The notes: generated by a model from the sequence alone, not told the origin. A stretch of 64,000 nt of DNA from Alteromonadaceae bacterium (GCA_016765535.1 JAESPQ010000052.1:1-64000), one strand, 5' to 3'; counted from the stretch's first letter, positions 18,211 through 27,384 are shown. Program-made: numbers and translations.

Positions 18211-18762
18211 ATGCAAGCTAAAATTCAACTAACTAAAGATGACATTAGAAAAAACAAACCAAGCCGAGATGAATACTTAAATAAGCCAAAAACTCCGCTG
18301 GTACTGGTATTAGATAATGTCACTAATAGTTACAATATAGGCGCTTTTATTCGCTTAGCTGATGCTTTTGCTATCGAAAAAATAATCATCTGTGGCGAAC
18401 TAACCATTTCAGATAAAAAGTTAAAAAAAGCCTCACGAAACGAGGCTAAATGGGTTTGTCTTGAATATAGCAATAACACCACAGCAAGTTTACAAGGCTT
18501 AAAAGATAATGGCTATACTATTTTTGGTGTTGAATTATGTCATCAATCTGTTGATTATAAAGATATTACATACCCTGTAAAAACCGCATTAGTATTAGGT
18601 AATGAACGCAAAGGCGTGAGTGAAGCGGCATTAAAGTTAAGTGATCACCTGATACATATTTCTATGTTTGGCATGGGTAATTCTTTAAATGTTTCAACCG
18701 CTGGCGCGATTGTATTAGCGGAATGCACCGCTCAACTTCGTAAACAATTACCTAGTTTATAG
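18211..18762 (+). CDS. TrmH/SpoU-family RNA methyltransferase
   Basis: 183 aa, catalytic SPOUT domain only. Motif 1 is NVTNSYNIGAFIRLADAF with the conserved N and R; motif 2 is ALVLGNERKGVS; motif 3 is MGNSLNVSTAGAIVLAE, which forms the trefoil knot that binds S-adenosylmethionine. It should 2'-O-methylate a tRNA or rRNA ribose; the target cannot be told from sequence. A good intrinsic terminator follows. Confidence 0.88.
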   Translation: MQAKIQLTKDDIRKNKPSRDEYLNKPKTPLVLVLDNVTNSYNIGAFIRLADAFAIEKIIICGELTISDKKLKKASRNEAKWVCLEYSNNTTASLQGLKDNGYTIFGVELCHQSVDYKDITYPVKTALVLGNERKGVSEAALKLSDHLIHISMFGMGNSLNVSTAGAIVLAECTAQLRKQLPSL

Positions 18763-18773
18763 CTACCATAAGG

Positions 18774-18799
18774 CACTCGCTTTTAAGTGAGTGTTTTTT
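18774..18799 (+). terminator. Intrinsic terminator after the trmH-family gene
   Basis: Stem CACTCGCT / AGTGAGTG (one G-T pair) with loop TTTA, followed by a six-T run. Confidence 0.85.
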
Positions 18800-18825
18800 G
18801 TTAATCTGTTTGATTTATCTTTAAC

Positions 18826-19116
18826 TCAAAATAACTTTTTAGCATTTCTATAAAAATTTTCATGTGCTCCCAACGCCATTAATTCAAGAACTAAAGTGCC
18901 ATTTTCAAAACTGTAACCAAGTAGCGTTAATTGTTTTGCCATGTTGAATTTATAAACTCGCATAAATGCTAAATCCCCTTTTTTTTGTTCCCCCAATAAA
19001 GGATTTAACATTAATACTTTAACTATCTTATCAAGATCTGCCTTTTGATTTTTATGTAACTTTTTTACTGATTTTTTAAAGCTTGGCGTTTGTAAAATTC
19101 TGATTTGATTAACCAA
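18826..19116 (-). CDS. RelE/ParE-superfamily toxin
   Basis: 96 aa, RelE/ParE fold: QTPSFKKSVKKLHKNQKADLDKIVKVL gives the N-terminal helices, KGDLAFMRVYKF and LTLLGYSFENGTLVLELMALGAHENFYRNAKK the sheet and C-terminal tail. Such toxins either cut mRNA on the ribosome or poison gyrase; H91-like and Y residues near the end (HENFYRN) resemble the YafQ/RelE side. The start is TTG (19116), overlapping the antitoxin stop by 8 nt, the usual coupled order antitoxin then toxin. Confidence 0.82.
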   Translation of the reverse strand: MVNQIRILQTPSFKKSVKKLHKNQKADLDKIVKVLMLNPLLGEQKKGDLAFMRVYKFNMAKQLTLLGYSFENGTLVLELMALGAHENFYRNAKKLF

Positions 19117-19330
19117 AATTATATTCCTCTAATTTCCCCGCTTCTTTTTCAGCTTTAGCTATAATAACTTTTTTCACAAATTCATAAGGTAGATCAGGAT
19201 TATCTTCCATCATTTCACCAATTTTTGCCCAATGTTCGATCTGTTTTGGTGGCGTACGATTTAACGCTTTCGCCATGATGGTAGCTTTTTCAACTAAATC
19301 TTGGTTTAATCTGATACTTGCTGTCGCCAT
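19109..19330 (-). CDS. ParD-like antitoxin
   Basis: 73 aa. N-terminal ribbon-helix-helix-like start (TASIRLNQDLVEKATIMAKALNRTPPKQIEHWAKIGEMMEDNPDL) matches the ParD_like antitoxin family, which neutralises RelE/ParE toxins and binds its own promoter. The charged C-terminal tail (KAEKEAGKLEEYNFG) would wrap the toxin. ATG at 19330 with GGGGAATT upstream. Confidence 0.82.
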   Translation of the reverse strand: MATASIRLNQDLVEKATIMAKALNRTPPKQIEHWAKIGEMMEDNPDLPYEFVKKVIIAKAEKEAGKLEEYNFG

Positions 19331-19432
19331 AATAATTCCCCTGTAGTTTATTTATACTATTATAGTACTTTACTACATACGTAGCAATTAGCCACAACAA
19401 TTACCGTTATTCCAATTATTATTGCCGTTTTA

Positions 19433-19531
19433 ATGTACTGTGGTGCAGACCATGATATGTGGTTTTACTTTGATTGGGGTTCAAATTCAAACTTTGGTGA
19501 TGATGACGATTCAGACTGTGATGGTGATTAA
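19433..19531 (+). CDS. Possible small acidic protein, 32 aa (uncertain)
   Basis: ATG frame MYCGADHDMWFYFDWGSN, ending in an aspartate-rich tail DDDDSDCDGD. The same frame is open upstream for 14 codons of hydrophobic residues (TTITVIPIIIAVL) but has no start codon there and no ribosome site, so this could be a remnant of a small exported protein. It lies in the 418-nt gap 19331-19748. Confidence 0.2.
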   Translation: MYCGADHDMWFYFDWGSNSNFGDDDDSDCDGD

Positions 19532-19652
19532 AATTTACGATAACAAGCAGATCAACAGGATAATAAAAGTTGCTCGCGGTTCGATTCCATAAGAACGATA
19601 AAAATAATGATGGTACTTTAATCTAAACCTATTGTTTACGGAGTTAAATTGT

Positions 19653-19729
19653 TAATTTTGAGATACTAAAACGATCCGCATCGAACATAAATTCAACATA
19701 GCATTAATAACGTTAAGTATCTCAAATTA
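19653..19729. repeat. Inverted repeat downstream of efpL
   Basis: Arms TAATTTTGAGATAC (19653-19666) and GTATCTCAAATTA (19717-19729) are complementary with one bulge, separated by 50 nt. It lies 20 nt beyond the efpL stop and is either a small MITE-like element or a long terminator hairpin. Confidence 0.6.
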
Positions 19730-19748
19730 CCAACAAACAGGCGTTAAC

Positions 19749-20315
19749 TTATGCACGCCCCATAAATTTACTCTCAGCGGTATTCACTTTTACTTTATCG
19801 CCCGTTGAAACATGCTCAGGTACTTGAATAATTAACCCCGTAGACAAGGTTGCTGGTTTAGTACGCGCACTAGCACTAGCGCCCTTAATTGAAGGATCAG
19901 TTTCAGTGATCACTAAATCAACGGATGCGGGTAAACCAATACTCACTGGCACATCATCAACAATAATCAACTGTAAACCTTCAGTTTCTTCATTAATAAA
20001 CTGCACTTCTTCGCTAATGCTGTCTTTATTTAAATGATAAGGGGTGTAGTCTTCATTGCTCATAAACACATATTCGTCACCATCAATATATGAAAACATT
20101 ACTGGATGACGAGAAAGTTCAGCAAATTTTAACATTTCGTCTGCTTTAAACGTTTCGTCAACTTTACTGCCCGTAACCACATCGTACATACGCATACGAT
20201 ACAAGCTACCACCAGCTCTACCTTGTGGTACAGAACGCTGAATATCACGAACAATATAAGTGCCACCATTATATTCTATAGCCGCATTTTTTTTAATTTC
20301 ACTAGCCTTTGGCAT
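19749..20315 (-). CDS. efpL: Elongation factor P-like protein EfpL (YeiP)
   Basis: 188 aa, three beta-barrel domains as in EF-P. It starts [18 protein letters not shown] and the end carries [25 protein letters not shown], the signature shared with YeiP. The tip of the first-domain loop is VPQGRAGGS with arginine at position 33, as in EfpL, instead of the modified lysine of EF-P. It relieves ribosome stalling at proline-rich and related motifs. TAAGGA precedes the ATG. Monocistronic. Confidence 0.93.
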   Translation of the reverse strand: MPKASEIKKNAAIEYNGGTYIVRDIQRSVPQGRAGGSLYRMRMYDVVTGSKVDETFKADEMLKFAELSRHPVMFSYIDGDEYVFMSNEDYTPYHLNKDSISEEVQFINEETEGLQLIIVDDVPVSIGLPASVDLVITETDPSIKGASASARTKPATLSTGLIIQVPEHVSTGDKVKVNTAESKFMGRA

Positions 20316-20426
20316 GAAAAATATTCCTTAAAATAAAGTGTGGCTGAAAAATACCATGAACTAATTTTTATGCAAGTTTTCTCGAAAATAAATTTGATAA
20401 AATAAATCTGATAACAGCGCCATAAC

Positions 20427-21782
20427 TCAGTTTCTAAACGCTTCCGCGGTTAAGTGATGACGATTAAGTAATTTATAAAATTCAGTACGGTTACGTTGTG
20501 CTATTTTTGCTGCTTGTGAAACATTACCTGCAGTAATTTTTAACAAGGTCGCTAAGTAATCACGTTCAAATTTATCACGCGCCTGTTGAAATGACGGTAA
20601 TTGTTGAGGCTTATTACGCAGTGCATTTTGTACTAACGTCACGCCAATAACAGGCTCATTAGTTAATGCCACGCTTTGTTCAACCACATTTTTTAATTGC
20701 CGAATATTACCTGGCCAGTCAGCGGTAATTAACAGCTCCATCGCTTCTTGCGAAAAACCTGTAATTTTAAGCGGTATTTGCTGACTGCATTCGGCTAAAA
20801 AATATTGGGCGAGCAAAGGAATATCTTCTCGTCTTGCCGATAATGGTGGTATTTCAAGTTCAACAACATTTAAACGATAATATAAATCTTCACGGAAAGC
20901 ATTATCGGCTATCGCTTGACGTAAATTTTTATGGGTAGCCGCAATAATACGCACATTAAATTTAATAACTTGCGTACTACCAACAGGTCGCACCTCTTTT
21001 TCTTGCACGGCACGTAATAATTTCACCTGAAAACTCATTGGCATATCACCAATTTCATCTAAAAATAACGTACCACCTTCACTCGCTTGAAATAAACCGA
21101 TATGTGTTTTATCAGCACCCGTAAAAGCGCCTTTACAATGACCAAATAATTCTGACTCTAATAGTTGTTCAGGAATTGCCGCACAATTAATAGCAGTAAA
21201 CGGCTGTTTAGCCCGCGGACTTGCTAAGTGAATAGCTTTAGCAAGTAACTCTTTACCTGTACCGCTTTGGCTATGAATAAGTAAACTAAAATCACTTTGC
21301 GCCACTTGTTTGGTTTGCTGTAATAATAATTCCATTACCGCACTACGGCTAATAATACTTGCGCGCCAATAATTTTGCAGCGGCACTTTAGGTGCATTAG
21401 CTTGTGGTTGTAAACGAATAGCCTGTTGCACTGTTTCTAATAACTGTTGCGACTCAAAAGGCTTAGTTAAAAAGCTAAAAACCCCTTGTTTAGTAGCGTT
21501 AATTGCATCAGGAATAGTACCATGAGCTGTCATAATAATAACGGGCATACTGGGATATTGCCCACGAACATGCTCAAAAAGCGTCATGCCGTCCATACCT
21601 TCCATACGTAAATCACTGATCACTAAATTAGGGTAAAAACTTTTTAATTTACCTAATGCGGCTTTCGCACTAGGCGCAGATTCAACCTCATAGCCAGCAG
21701 CAGACAAACGAATTCCCAATAAACGTAATAAACTGGGATCGTCATCAACAATTAATATTTTTTCATTATTTGTCATATTCAC
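20427..21782 (-). CDS. glrR: Sigma-54-dependent response regulator GlrR (QseF)
   Basis: 451 aa NtrC-type activator. Receiver domain 1-120 with phospho-acceptor D57 (VISDLRM), AAA+ domain with Walker A QSGTGKE (172-178) and the sigma-54 contact loop GAFTGA (218-223), then a Fis-type helix-turn-helix (GNVSQAAKIAQRNRTEFYKLLNRH). In enterobacteria GlrR, phosphorylated by GlrK, activates the small RNA GlmY and envelope functions. Last gene of glrK-qseG-glrR. GTG at 21782 gives this length; an ATG two codons later is equally possible. Confidence 0.92.
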   Translation of the reverse strand: MNMTNNEKILIVDDDPSLLRLLGIRLSAAGYEVESAPSAKAALGKLKSFYPNLVISDLRMEGMDGMTLFEHVRGQYPSMPVIIMTAHGTIPDAINATKQGVFSFLTKPFESQQLLETVQQAIRLQPQANAPKVPLQNYWRASIISRSAVMELLLQQTKQVAQSDFSLLIHSQSGTGKELLAKAIHLASPRAKQPFTAINCAAIPEQLLESELFGHCKGAFTGADKTHIGLFQASEGGTLFLDEIGDMPMSFQVKLLRAVQEKEVRPVGSTQVIKFNVRIIAATHKNLRQAIADNAFREDLYYRLNVVELEIPPLSARREDIPLLAQYFLAECSQQIPLKITGFSQEAMELLITADWPGNIRQLKNVVEQSVALTNEPVIGVTLVQNALRNKPQQLPSFQQARDKFERDYLATLLKITAGNVSQAAKIAQRNRTEFYKLLNRHHLTAEAFRN

Positions 21783-21797
21783 TACTTATTCTGTTCA

Positions 21798-22355
21798 TTA
21801 CCTACCATGCTCACTAATAGTTTTTTCTATTTTTTTTAATTGATTAATTTGCTGTTGCAACATATTAATTTTGCTAGTTAATTGCAAAATACTTAGTTGT
21901 TGAGTCTTCATTTGTATTGTCAGTTGATGATTATATTGTTGAATAACTTGTTCATTTTTTACTAAATCTTGATATAAAAATAGTTGCGCATTGAGTTGAT
22001 CTTTAAGCAAACTTATCAAAGCTAAATCATGTAAGGTTAATTGTTGAGCAAGTTCAGTGGATTGGTAACTATTAAGTAAGGTTTTAGCACTATAAACATT
22101 ATGGTTGGGTGAATTAGGTAAACTACGCAATAACAATAGGTTGATTTTTGCCTCGGGTTCACCTTGCTTAATATTATTAAGTTGCTGGTTTATTTCGTCT
22201 TTAAGTTGTTCATTAGAAAGCGATTTCAACCATAAATAATATTCGCCATAACTACTCACTTTAATTGATGCTACTTGTTCTGTTGATCGGGGTATTAACT
22301 GACAAGCAGATAAATTAACTAAGCAGAGCAATAACAATAATTTTTTATAAAACAA
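21798..22355 (-). CDS. qseG: QseG-like lipoprotein
   Basis: 185 aa. N-terminal lipoprotein signal LLLLLCLVNLSACQL (Cys18), then a helical, leucine- and glutamine-rich region ending in a coiled-coil (SILQLTSKINMLQQQINQLKKIEKT). This matches YfhG/QseG, the outer-membrane lipoprotein encoded between the kinase and the regulator and reported to influence GlrK signalling. TTG start two bases before the glrK stop region; 15 nt from glrR. Confidence 0.82.
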   Translation of the reverse strand: MFYKKLLLLLCLVNLSACQLIPRSTEQVASIKVSSYGEYYLWLKSLSNEQLKDEINQQLNNIKQGEPEAKINLLLLRSLPNSPNHNVYSAKTLLNSYQSTELAQQLTLHDLALISLLKDQLNAQLFLYQDLVKNEQVIQQYNHQLTIQMKTQQLSILQLTSKINMLQQQINQLKKIEKTISEHGR

Positions 22356-22356
22356 T

Positions 22357-23895
22357 TTATGCTACTCCTTTGGTTTTCTTTAAGTCAGGCTGTTTATAAG
22401 CCCTCGACTGCTGATAAGCTCTAGGCAGTAACAAGGTGAATTTACTGCCCGTCACCAAACTCGTTCTGCTTTCTAATATAACGTCGCCGTTTAAACGCAT
22501 CAGTAATTCTTTTACTATGGTTAAACCTAGACCACTGCCCTTTATTTGACTACTTTGCGCAGGTGTTCCTTGATAAAACGCAGTAAATATTTTTTCTTGC
22601 TGTTCATCTGCTATACCAATACCCTGATCGCTTATCGACAATACTAATTCACTACCATTAACAACCGCATCAATACAGATCTCCCCCTGATACGGAGAAA
22701 ATTTAATCGCATTAGACAATAAATTATCCAACACAACCTGCAATTGTTTTGCATTACTATAAAGATAACTCGCGGCAATATTTTGCTTAACAATAAGTTT
22801 TTTATGTTTAATATCTAATATACGGGCATTAATAACATTACGTAATAGTGGCACTAAGGCTAATTTTTCACTGTCTTGTAAACTCGTTGAATCTAAAACA
22901 ATATTAAAATCGAGTAAGTCTTCAATCAATAATTGTAAGCGTTCAACATTACTGGCAATTATATTGCTCACTTCTTGCTGTTGTTTAGTTAACTTGCCAA
23001 CACTACTATCGTTCAATAGTTCAATACCCACTTTAATTGCCGCTAAGGGTGTTTTTAATTCATGGGAAATATGACGAATAAAACTCGACTTTTGTAGTTC
23101 TAACGCATGCAAGCGCGTGCGCATTACTTCTAATGCATCAGCTATTTCAACAACTTCAACCGATCCTTGAATCATAATTTTTTGTTCAAAATCACCGCGT
23201 TCTAATCGTTGTATTTGTTCAATAAGCGCTTTAAGCGGCTTGGTGATCAATAAAACAAATAAACCTGCAATAATGATAATAACGGGAATGATCACTAAAC
23301 TCTGCATCATCATGCTACTAACATTATCAGCTTTATTTTTTAATTTTTCAGCTTGCGAACTAATCACTTCATTAGTACGAAAATTTATTTTTTGACTAAT
23401 TTTAACTAATTGTTTAAATTTAAATTGTAATTTTTTTAAAGAATATGGTGCGGAATTTGGTTGAATAAATTGATCAATATTATTACTTAGCTGTAGAAAT
23501 TTTTGACTCAACCGTTGTAGTTTATTATCAGCAGAATTACCCAAATTATGGCTAATACTCTGGTTTAGTAATGTTTTTTGTTGTAAATAGCTTTGTAACA
23601 ATTCTTCATCGTTAAGTACCAAATATTGACTAGCATAACGCTCCATTTTGGTCATAGTTTCGCTTACTTCACGGTTCGACTTTATTAAACTAGCAACATT
23701 AAAAATAGCATTAGCGCCTTGCTGCGACAATTGATTAACCTGCACAGCACTATAAAGTAAAGCCAGTACTAGAGGTAAAGCAACCAAGGTAAAACCAAGC
23801 AAGGTCAAGTTTTTGATTGATAGCGTTTTGAGCTTAAAAGCCTCGGGGAATGAAAAGCTCAATAAAAAATCAAACTGCTTAATTAAAAAACGCAC
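22357..23895 (-). CDS. glrK: Sensor histidine kinase GlrK (QseE)
   Basis: 512 aa. Membrane helices at about 29-52 and 197-218 enclose a helical periplasmic sensor domain; then HAMP (219-270), HisKA with the phospho-histidine H278 (RHISHELKTPL) and a HATPase domain (NLLSNAIKFSPY, SDQGIGIADEQQ, GSGLGLTIVKEL). It phosphorylates GlrR. The signal in enterobacteria includes envelope stress. GTG start at 23895; genes qseG and glrR follow directly. Confidence 0.92.
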   Translation of the reverse strand: MRFLIKQFDFLLSFSFPEAFKLKTLSIKNLTLLGFTLVALPLVLALLYSAVQVNQLSQQGANAIFNVASLIKSNREVSETMTKMERYASQYLVLNDEELLQSYLQQKTLLNQSISHNLGNSADNKLQRLSQKFLQLSNNIDQFIQPNSAPYSLKKLQFKFKQLVKISQKINFRTNEVISSQAEKLKNKADNVSSMMMQSLVIIPVIIIIAGLFVLLITKPLKALIEQIQRLERGDFEQKIMIQGSVEVVEIADALEVMRTRLHALELQKSSFIRHISHELKTPLAAIKVGIELLNDSSVGKLTKQQQEVSNIIASNVERLQLLIEDLLDFNIVLDSTSLQDSEKLALVPLLRNVINARILDIKHKKLIVKQNIAASYLYSNAKQLQVVLDNLLSNAIKFSPYQGEICIDAVVNGSELVLSISDQGIGIADEQQEKIFTAFYQGTPAQSSQIKGSGLGLTIVKELLMRLNGDVILESRTSLVTGSKFTLLLPRAYQQSRAYKQPDLKKTKGVA

Positions 23896-24273
23896 GTAGA
23901 TTTATTTCCTGCATTAAAAGGCAAATAGGTGATCATGCCTAACGTGTAACCTTTGTAAGTTATTTCACAACAAAATACAAGAGCGTCTCCATTAAGAGAC
24001 ACCTAAAAATACCACTAACAATAAACATAACAAATTGATTTATAATATAAATATAAAAACCACAACAAAAAAAACCACCCATAAAAATTCCAACACAATA
24101 AAAACGTCTCCATTTGGCAACACAAAAAAGAATAAAACAGTAAAAGACAACTAAAAAAATATTTTTGATCAACTAAAACAACCAATTAAAAACATGGCAT
24201 TAGTTCTGCAATAGCTTATTAAGCACATCTCCAAAACCATTTTAATCATACTAATAATTAGTAAGGAAAATCC
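23896..24273. other. Intergenic region upstream of glrK, no gene recognised
   Basis: 378 nt, strongly A/C-rich on the plus strand. A 70-codon minus-strand frame exists (23960-24172), but its all-hydrophobic product is what this base skew produces by chance. CGTCTCCATT occurs at 23984 and 24105; the first has a short hairpin GTCTC-CATTAA-GAGAC. The glrK and EF-hand gene promoters should lie here; no clear boxes were seen. Confidence 0.5.
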
Positions 24274-24627
24274 ATGAATAATATTAGCTTAATGAAAACA
24301 ACGATCTTAGTTTTAATAATCACCTCTGCTTCATTTTTTGTTAGCGCCGAAAATACTCGTCAGTCAGCCAACATAATAAAAAAAGAAGCTAAAAAAATAG
24401 CAAGTGTACCATTAACTTATGGTGCAAAAGGCGAGGTATCTTTTTCAATGCTTATTGAAAAATTTGACAGTAATAAAGATGGTGTACTTAACCAATCTGA
24501 AGTGGCAGCGAGTAAAAGCGAACTACTTAATAGTGTATTTAAAGAAATGGATAAAAATAATGACTTGGCAATAAACGAAGTAGAATTTAACCATTTCCAA
24601 CATAAAACCAGTAAAGAAAATAGTTAA
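24274..24627 (+). CDS. Periplasmic EF-hand protein
   Basis: 117 aa. Signal peptide about residues 8-26 (TTILVLIITSASFFVSA), then a pair of EF-hand loops: FDSNKDGVLNQSE and MDKNNDLAINEVEF, both with the D-x-[DN]-x-[DN]-G/L-x5-E calcium pattern (the second has L where glycine is usual). Probably a small calcium-binding periplasmic protein; partner unknown. TAAGGA upstream of the ATG. Convergent with the peroxiredoxin-like gene, with a terminator between. Confidence 0.85.
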   Translation: MNNISLMKTTILVLIITSASFFVSAENTRQSANIIKKEAKKIASVPLTYGAKGEVSFSMLIEKFDSNKDGVLNQSEVAASKSELLNSVFKEMDKNNDLAINEVEFNHFQHKTSKENS

Positions 24628-24676
24628 AAAAGCAAGTAACGTAAAAACAAAACTGACTATAAACGTCTCCCTTTTA

Positions 24677-24713
24677 GCCGATTGTCTCCCAACCTGCAAT
24701 CGGCATTTTTTAT
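24677..24713 (+). terminator. Intrinsic terminator after the EF-hand gene
   Basis: Perfect stem GCCGATTG / CAATCGGC with a 12-nt loop and ATTTTTTAT after it. Confidence 0.88.
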
Positions 24714-24743
24714 ACTCTCATTCACACGCTTTTAATACCTAAC

Positions 24744-25385
24744 TTATTTATGCAGATGACTTTTAATCACTGCTAATAACTGTTCGCCATTCGGGCGTTT
24801 TTTATAATCACTTGAACTATAAAACCACACTAGCTTGCCACCTTTATCAACCAAATAAACAGCTGGATGAGGTAAATTATTGGCACGAGCAACGCCATAC
24901 TGGCGAATTACATTGGCTTTAGGGTCAGACAAAAAGATAAACTGCTGGGAAAAACGCCTTTGAGTATTTTGCATTGACATTTTTTTATCAGGCGTGATCG
25001 CTACAACTTGCACACCAAGCGCTTCAATTTGCGGTAACACGGCGGCAATAGTACCAAGTTGGTCAATACAATAAGGGCACCAATCACCACGATAAAAAAT
25101 AATGGCTACTGCTTTATCTTGATATAAATCGATTAATGATACTTGCTTACCCTCAGCATCGGGTAGCGTAAATGCAGGCACAATCTCACCTAACGGTAAT
25201 TTTTTAAACGTAGCATTTAAATCACTATAGTTACCTTGTTCTAGTTTTGCCTGTTCTGCTGGCGCAATAACTTTAGCTGCACAACCGCTCAATACGGTAA
25301 ATAGTAATGCTATAGCTATAAATTTTATTTTATTGAAAAAATTAATGGTGGCTACGCTTGCTAATGTAATTCTCCAACGCGACAT
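24744..25385 (-). CDS. Peroxiredoxin-like (AhpC/TSA, redoxin) lipoprotein
   Basis: 213 aa. A lipobox LSGC (Cys35) after a hydrophobic stretch predicts an envelope-anchored lipoprotein. The thioredoxin-fold domain has PAFTLPDAEGKQVSL and the active site YRGDWCPYC, with a CxxC rather than the single cysteine of AhpC, as in the PRX-like redoxin group. It may reduce peroxides or act as an oxidoreductase. It is divergent from the NemR-like gene, and the operator at 25499-25513 lies between them, so it may belong to the same electrophile/oxidant regulon. Confidence 0.8.
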   Translation of the reverse strand: MSRWRITLASVATINFFNKIKFIAIALLFTVLSGCAAKVIAPAEQAKLEQGNYSDLNATFKKLPLGEIVPAFTLPDAEGKQVSLIDLYQDKAVAIIFYRGDWCPYCIDQLGTIAAVLPQIEALGVQVVAITPDKKMSMQNTQRRFSQQFIFLSDPKANVIRQYGVARANNLPHPAVYLVDKGGKLVWFYSSSDYKKRPNGEQLLAVIKSHLHK

Positions 25386-25498
25386 AGTTCTTTCCTTTAT
25401 TGGTTGCTTTAAAATTATAATTTATTGATTTTTACTATTGGTTAAGACCTTAACTACAGACAATAACTTTCATTTTAAAATTACCTTTAAAAAATAAC

Positions 25499-25513
25499 TA
25501 GACGACCGGTCTA
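25499..25513. promoter_or_regulatory. NemR-type operator between prx-like gene and nemR
   Basis: TAGACGACCGGTCTA: arms TAGAC/GTCTA with a 5-nt centre, 20 nt before the repressor ATG. The same arms recur at 26184-26198. Resembles the TAGACC-N4-GGTCTA box of E. coli NemR. Confidence 0.75.
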
Positions 25514-25533
25514 ATCTATATTATTATAGCCTC

Positions 25534-26133
25534 ATGAAAAAAATAGCACAAAGCAAACAAACACCCGCTAAACAACATATTCTTGATGTGGGCTACCAAC
25601 TTATTGCCGCTAAAGGCTTTACCAGTGTTGGCTTAGCCGAAATATTAAAGACCGCAGCAGTTCCTAAAGGCTCTTTCTATCATTATTTCAAATCAAAAGA
25701 ACAATTTGGCGAAGCATTAATTGCTGATTATTTTGAAAATTACCAGCAACAATTAGAAACCTTGTTTATTGCTAATGGTGACAACGGCTATCAACGACTC
25801 ATGCGTTATTGGCATGGCTGGTTAAGTACACAAAGCGATATTTGTAATATGCAAAAATGCTTAGTGGTTAAGTTAAGTGCCGAAGTTGCTGACTTATCAG
25901 AACCTATGCGTTTAGCATTATTAACAGGGGCAAAGCAAATTATCGCTAAACTTGCCGATATTATAGAGCAAGGAATAAACGATAAATCGATTACCACTCA
26001 ATCGGCAAGCAATACCGCACAAATGCTCTACCATTTATGGTTAGGCGCAAGCTTAATGAGCAAATTGCAACAAAACGATGATGCTTTACAAAAAGCATTA
26101 CAAACAACCGAGCAACAATTACTAAAGAACTAA
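25534..26133 (+). CDS. nemR: TetR-family electrophile-sensing repressor, NemR-like
   Basis: 199 aa. Helix-turn-helix GLAEILKTAAVPKGSFYHYFKSKEQFG near-matches NemR, and KCLVVKLSAEVADLSEPMR in the ligand domain matches the segment of E. coli NemR that holds its reactive cysteine C106 (here C109). NemR is released from DNA by quinones, methylglyoxal and bleach. A second cysteine, C104, is nearby. Genes downstream encode aldehyde and quinone/enone reductases and a DJ-1 protein, as expected. The operator in front indicates self-repression. Very likely NemR by function; the symbol is by homology. Confidence 0.88.
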   Translation: MKKIAQSKQTPAKQHILDVGYQLIAAKGFTSVGLAEILKTAAVPKGSFYHYFKSKEQFGEALIADYFENYQQQLETLFIANGDNGYQRLMRYWHGWLSTQSDICNMQKCLVVKLSAEVADLSEPMRLALLTGAKQIIAKLADIIEQGINDKSITTQSASNTAQMLYHLWLGASLMSKLQQNDDALQKALQTTEQQLLKN

Positions 26134-26183
26134 CATTCAATTAATCTGCTATTTTTAGTAGATAATTATAAACACACAACGAA

Positions 26184-26198
26184 TAGACGACCAGTCTA
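26184..26198. promoter_or_regulatory. NemR-type operator upstream of yqhD
   Basis: TAGACGACCAGTCTA, 16 nt before the yqhD start; differs from the site at 25499 by one base in the centre. Confidence 0.75.
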
Positions 26199-26214
26199 AT
26201 ATAGAGCGAATAAT

Positions 26215-27372
26215 ATGAATAACTTTGAATTATATAACCCTACTCGACTTTGCTTTGGTAAAGGACAAATAGCTAATTTAAATACCTTAGTACCCGCTGA
26301 CGCCAAAGTACTTATTTTATTTGGTGGTGGCAGCATTAAACGAAATGGCACTTTAGATGAAGTGACTACAGCACTAGGCAACAGAGAAATTAGCTACTTT
26401 GATGGTATTGAACCTAATCCTAGTTACGAAACGATGATGAATGCCGTCAAAAAAATAAAAGATGAAAACATTACCTTTTTACTCGCTGTTGGTGGCGGTT
26501 CGGTTATTGACGGTACTAAATTTGTTGCTGCCGCAGCCAAGTTTGATGGAGAACCTTGGGACATTTTATTGAAAATGGGTGCAAATATTAATGCTGCTTT
26601 ACCTTTTGGCACTGTATTAACACTACCCGCAACAGGATCAGAAATGAATAGCGGCAGTGTTATTACTAAAAAAGATGAAAATGCAAAATTATTTTTTGGT
26701 AACCCATTAGTATACCCACTGTTTTCAATTTTAGATCCCACTAAAACCTATTCTTTACCCGAAAAACAAATAGCCAACGGCGTTGTTGATGCTTTTATTC
26801 ACACTATTGAACAATACTTAACCTACCCAGTTAATGCTGCCGTACAAGACAGATTTGCCGAAGGGTTATTATTAACGTTAATTGAACAAGGACCACGCGC
26901 TTTAATTGAAAAAGAAAATTATGATGTTCGAGCTAACATTATGTTTACCGCAACAATGGCGCTTAATGGCCTAATTGGTGTGGGCGTGCCACAAGATTGG
27001 TCTACCCACATGATCGGCCATGAACTGACCGCATTACATGGTATTGATCATGCGCAAACACTTGCCATTATTCTTCCTAGCGTATTACGCGAAAAAGAAA
27101 CACAAAAGCGTGACAAGTTGGCGCAATATGCTGAACGAGTTTGGGGGATTATTGAGGGTGACAACGCCACTAAAGCAGCACAGGCAATTACTAAAACCGA
27201 AGAGTTTTTTCATACTATGGGCATTAAAACACAACTTGCTGATTATGATCTTGGTAAAGATGATATTGCACAAATCATTAAACAATTAGCCGCCCATGGG
27301 CGTACCACTTTAGGTGAACATCAAGATATTGATTTAGCCACTAGCGAACGTATTTTACAGAGAAGTTTATAA
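26215..27372 (+). CDS. yqhD: NADPH-dependent aldehyde reductase YqhD (iron-type alcohol dehydrogenase)
   Basis: 385 aa, full length. Begins MNNFELYNPTRLCFGKG as in YqhD; the nucleotide loop is LLAVGGGSVIDGTKF, and metal ligands lie in NGVVDAFIHTIEQY and MIGHELTALHGIDHAQTLAI. YqhD reduces short aldehydes such as methylglyoxal, glyoxal, acrolein and malondialdehyde. Its start is behind a NemR-type operator, so it should be induced by reactive electrophiles. First gene of yqhD-curA-DJ-1. Confidence 0.93.
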   Translation: MNNFELYNPTRLCFGKGQIANLNTLVPADAKVLILFGGGSIKRNGTLDEVTTALGNREISYFDGIEPNPSYETMMNAVKKIKDENITFLLAVGGGSVIDGTKFVAAAAKFDGEPWDILLKMGANINAALPFGTVLTLPATGSEMNSGSVITKKDENAKLFFGNPLVYPLFSILDPTKTYSLPEKQIANGVVDAFIHTIEQYLTYPVNAAVQDRFAEGLLLTLIEQGPRALIEKENYDVRANIMFTATMALNGLIGVGVPQDWSTHMIGHELTALHGIDHAQTLAIILPSVLREKETQKRDKLAQYAERVWGIIEGDNATKAAQAITKTEEFFHTMGIKTQLADYDLGKDDIAQIIKQLAAHGRTTLGEHQDIDLATSERILQRSL

Positions 27373-27384
27373 GGAAACACCAAA

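Noticed and set aside
19572..19592. GCGGTTCGATTCC resembles a tRNA T-arm
   Set aside because: The flanking bases do not pair into a T-stem and there is no acceptor, anticodon or D-arm around it, so no tRNA or tRNA fragment is claimed.
23960..24172. 70-codon hydrophobic minus-strand frame upstream of glrK
   Set aside because: The region is strongly A/C-skewed on the plus strand, which makes Phe/Ile/Val/Cys-rich frames by chance; no ribosome site and no family likeness.
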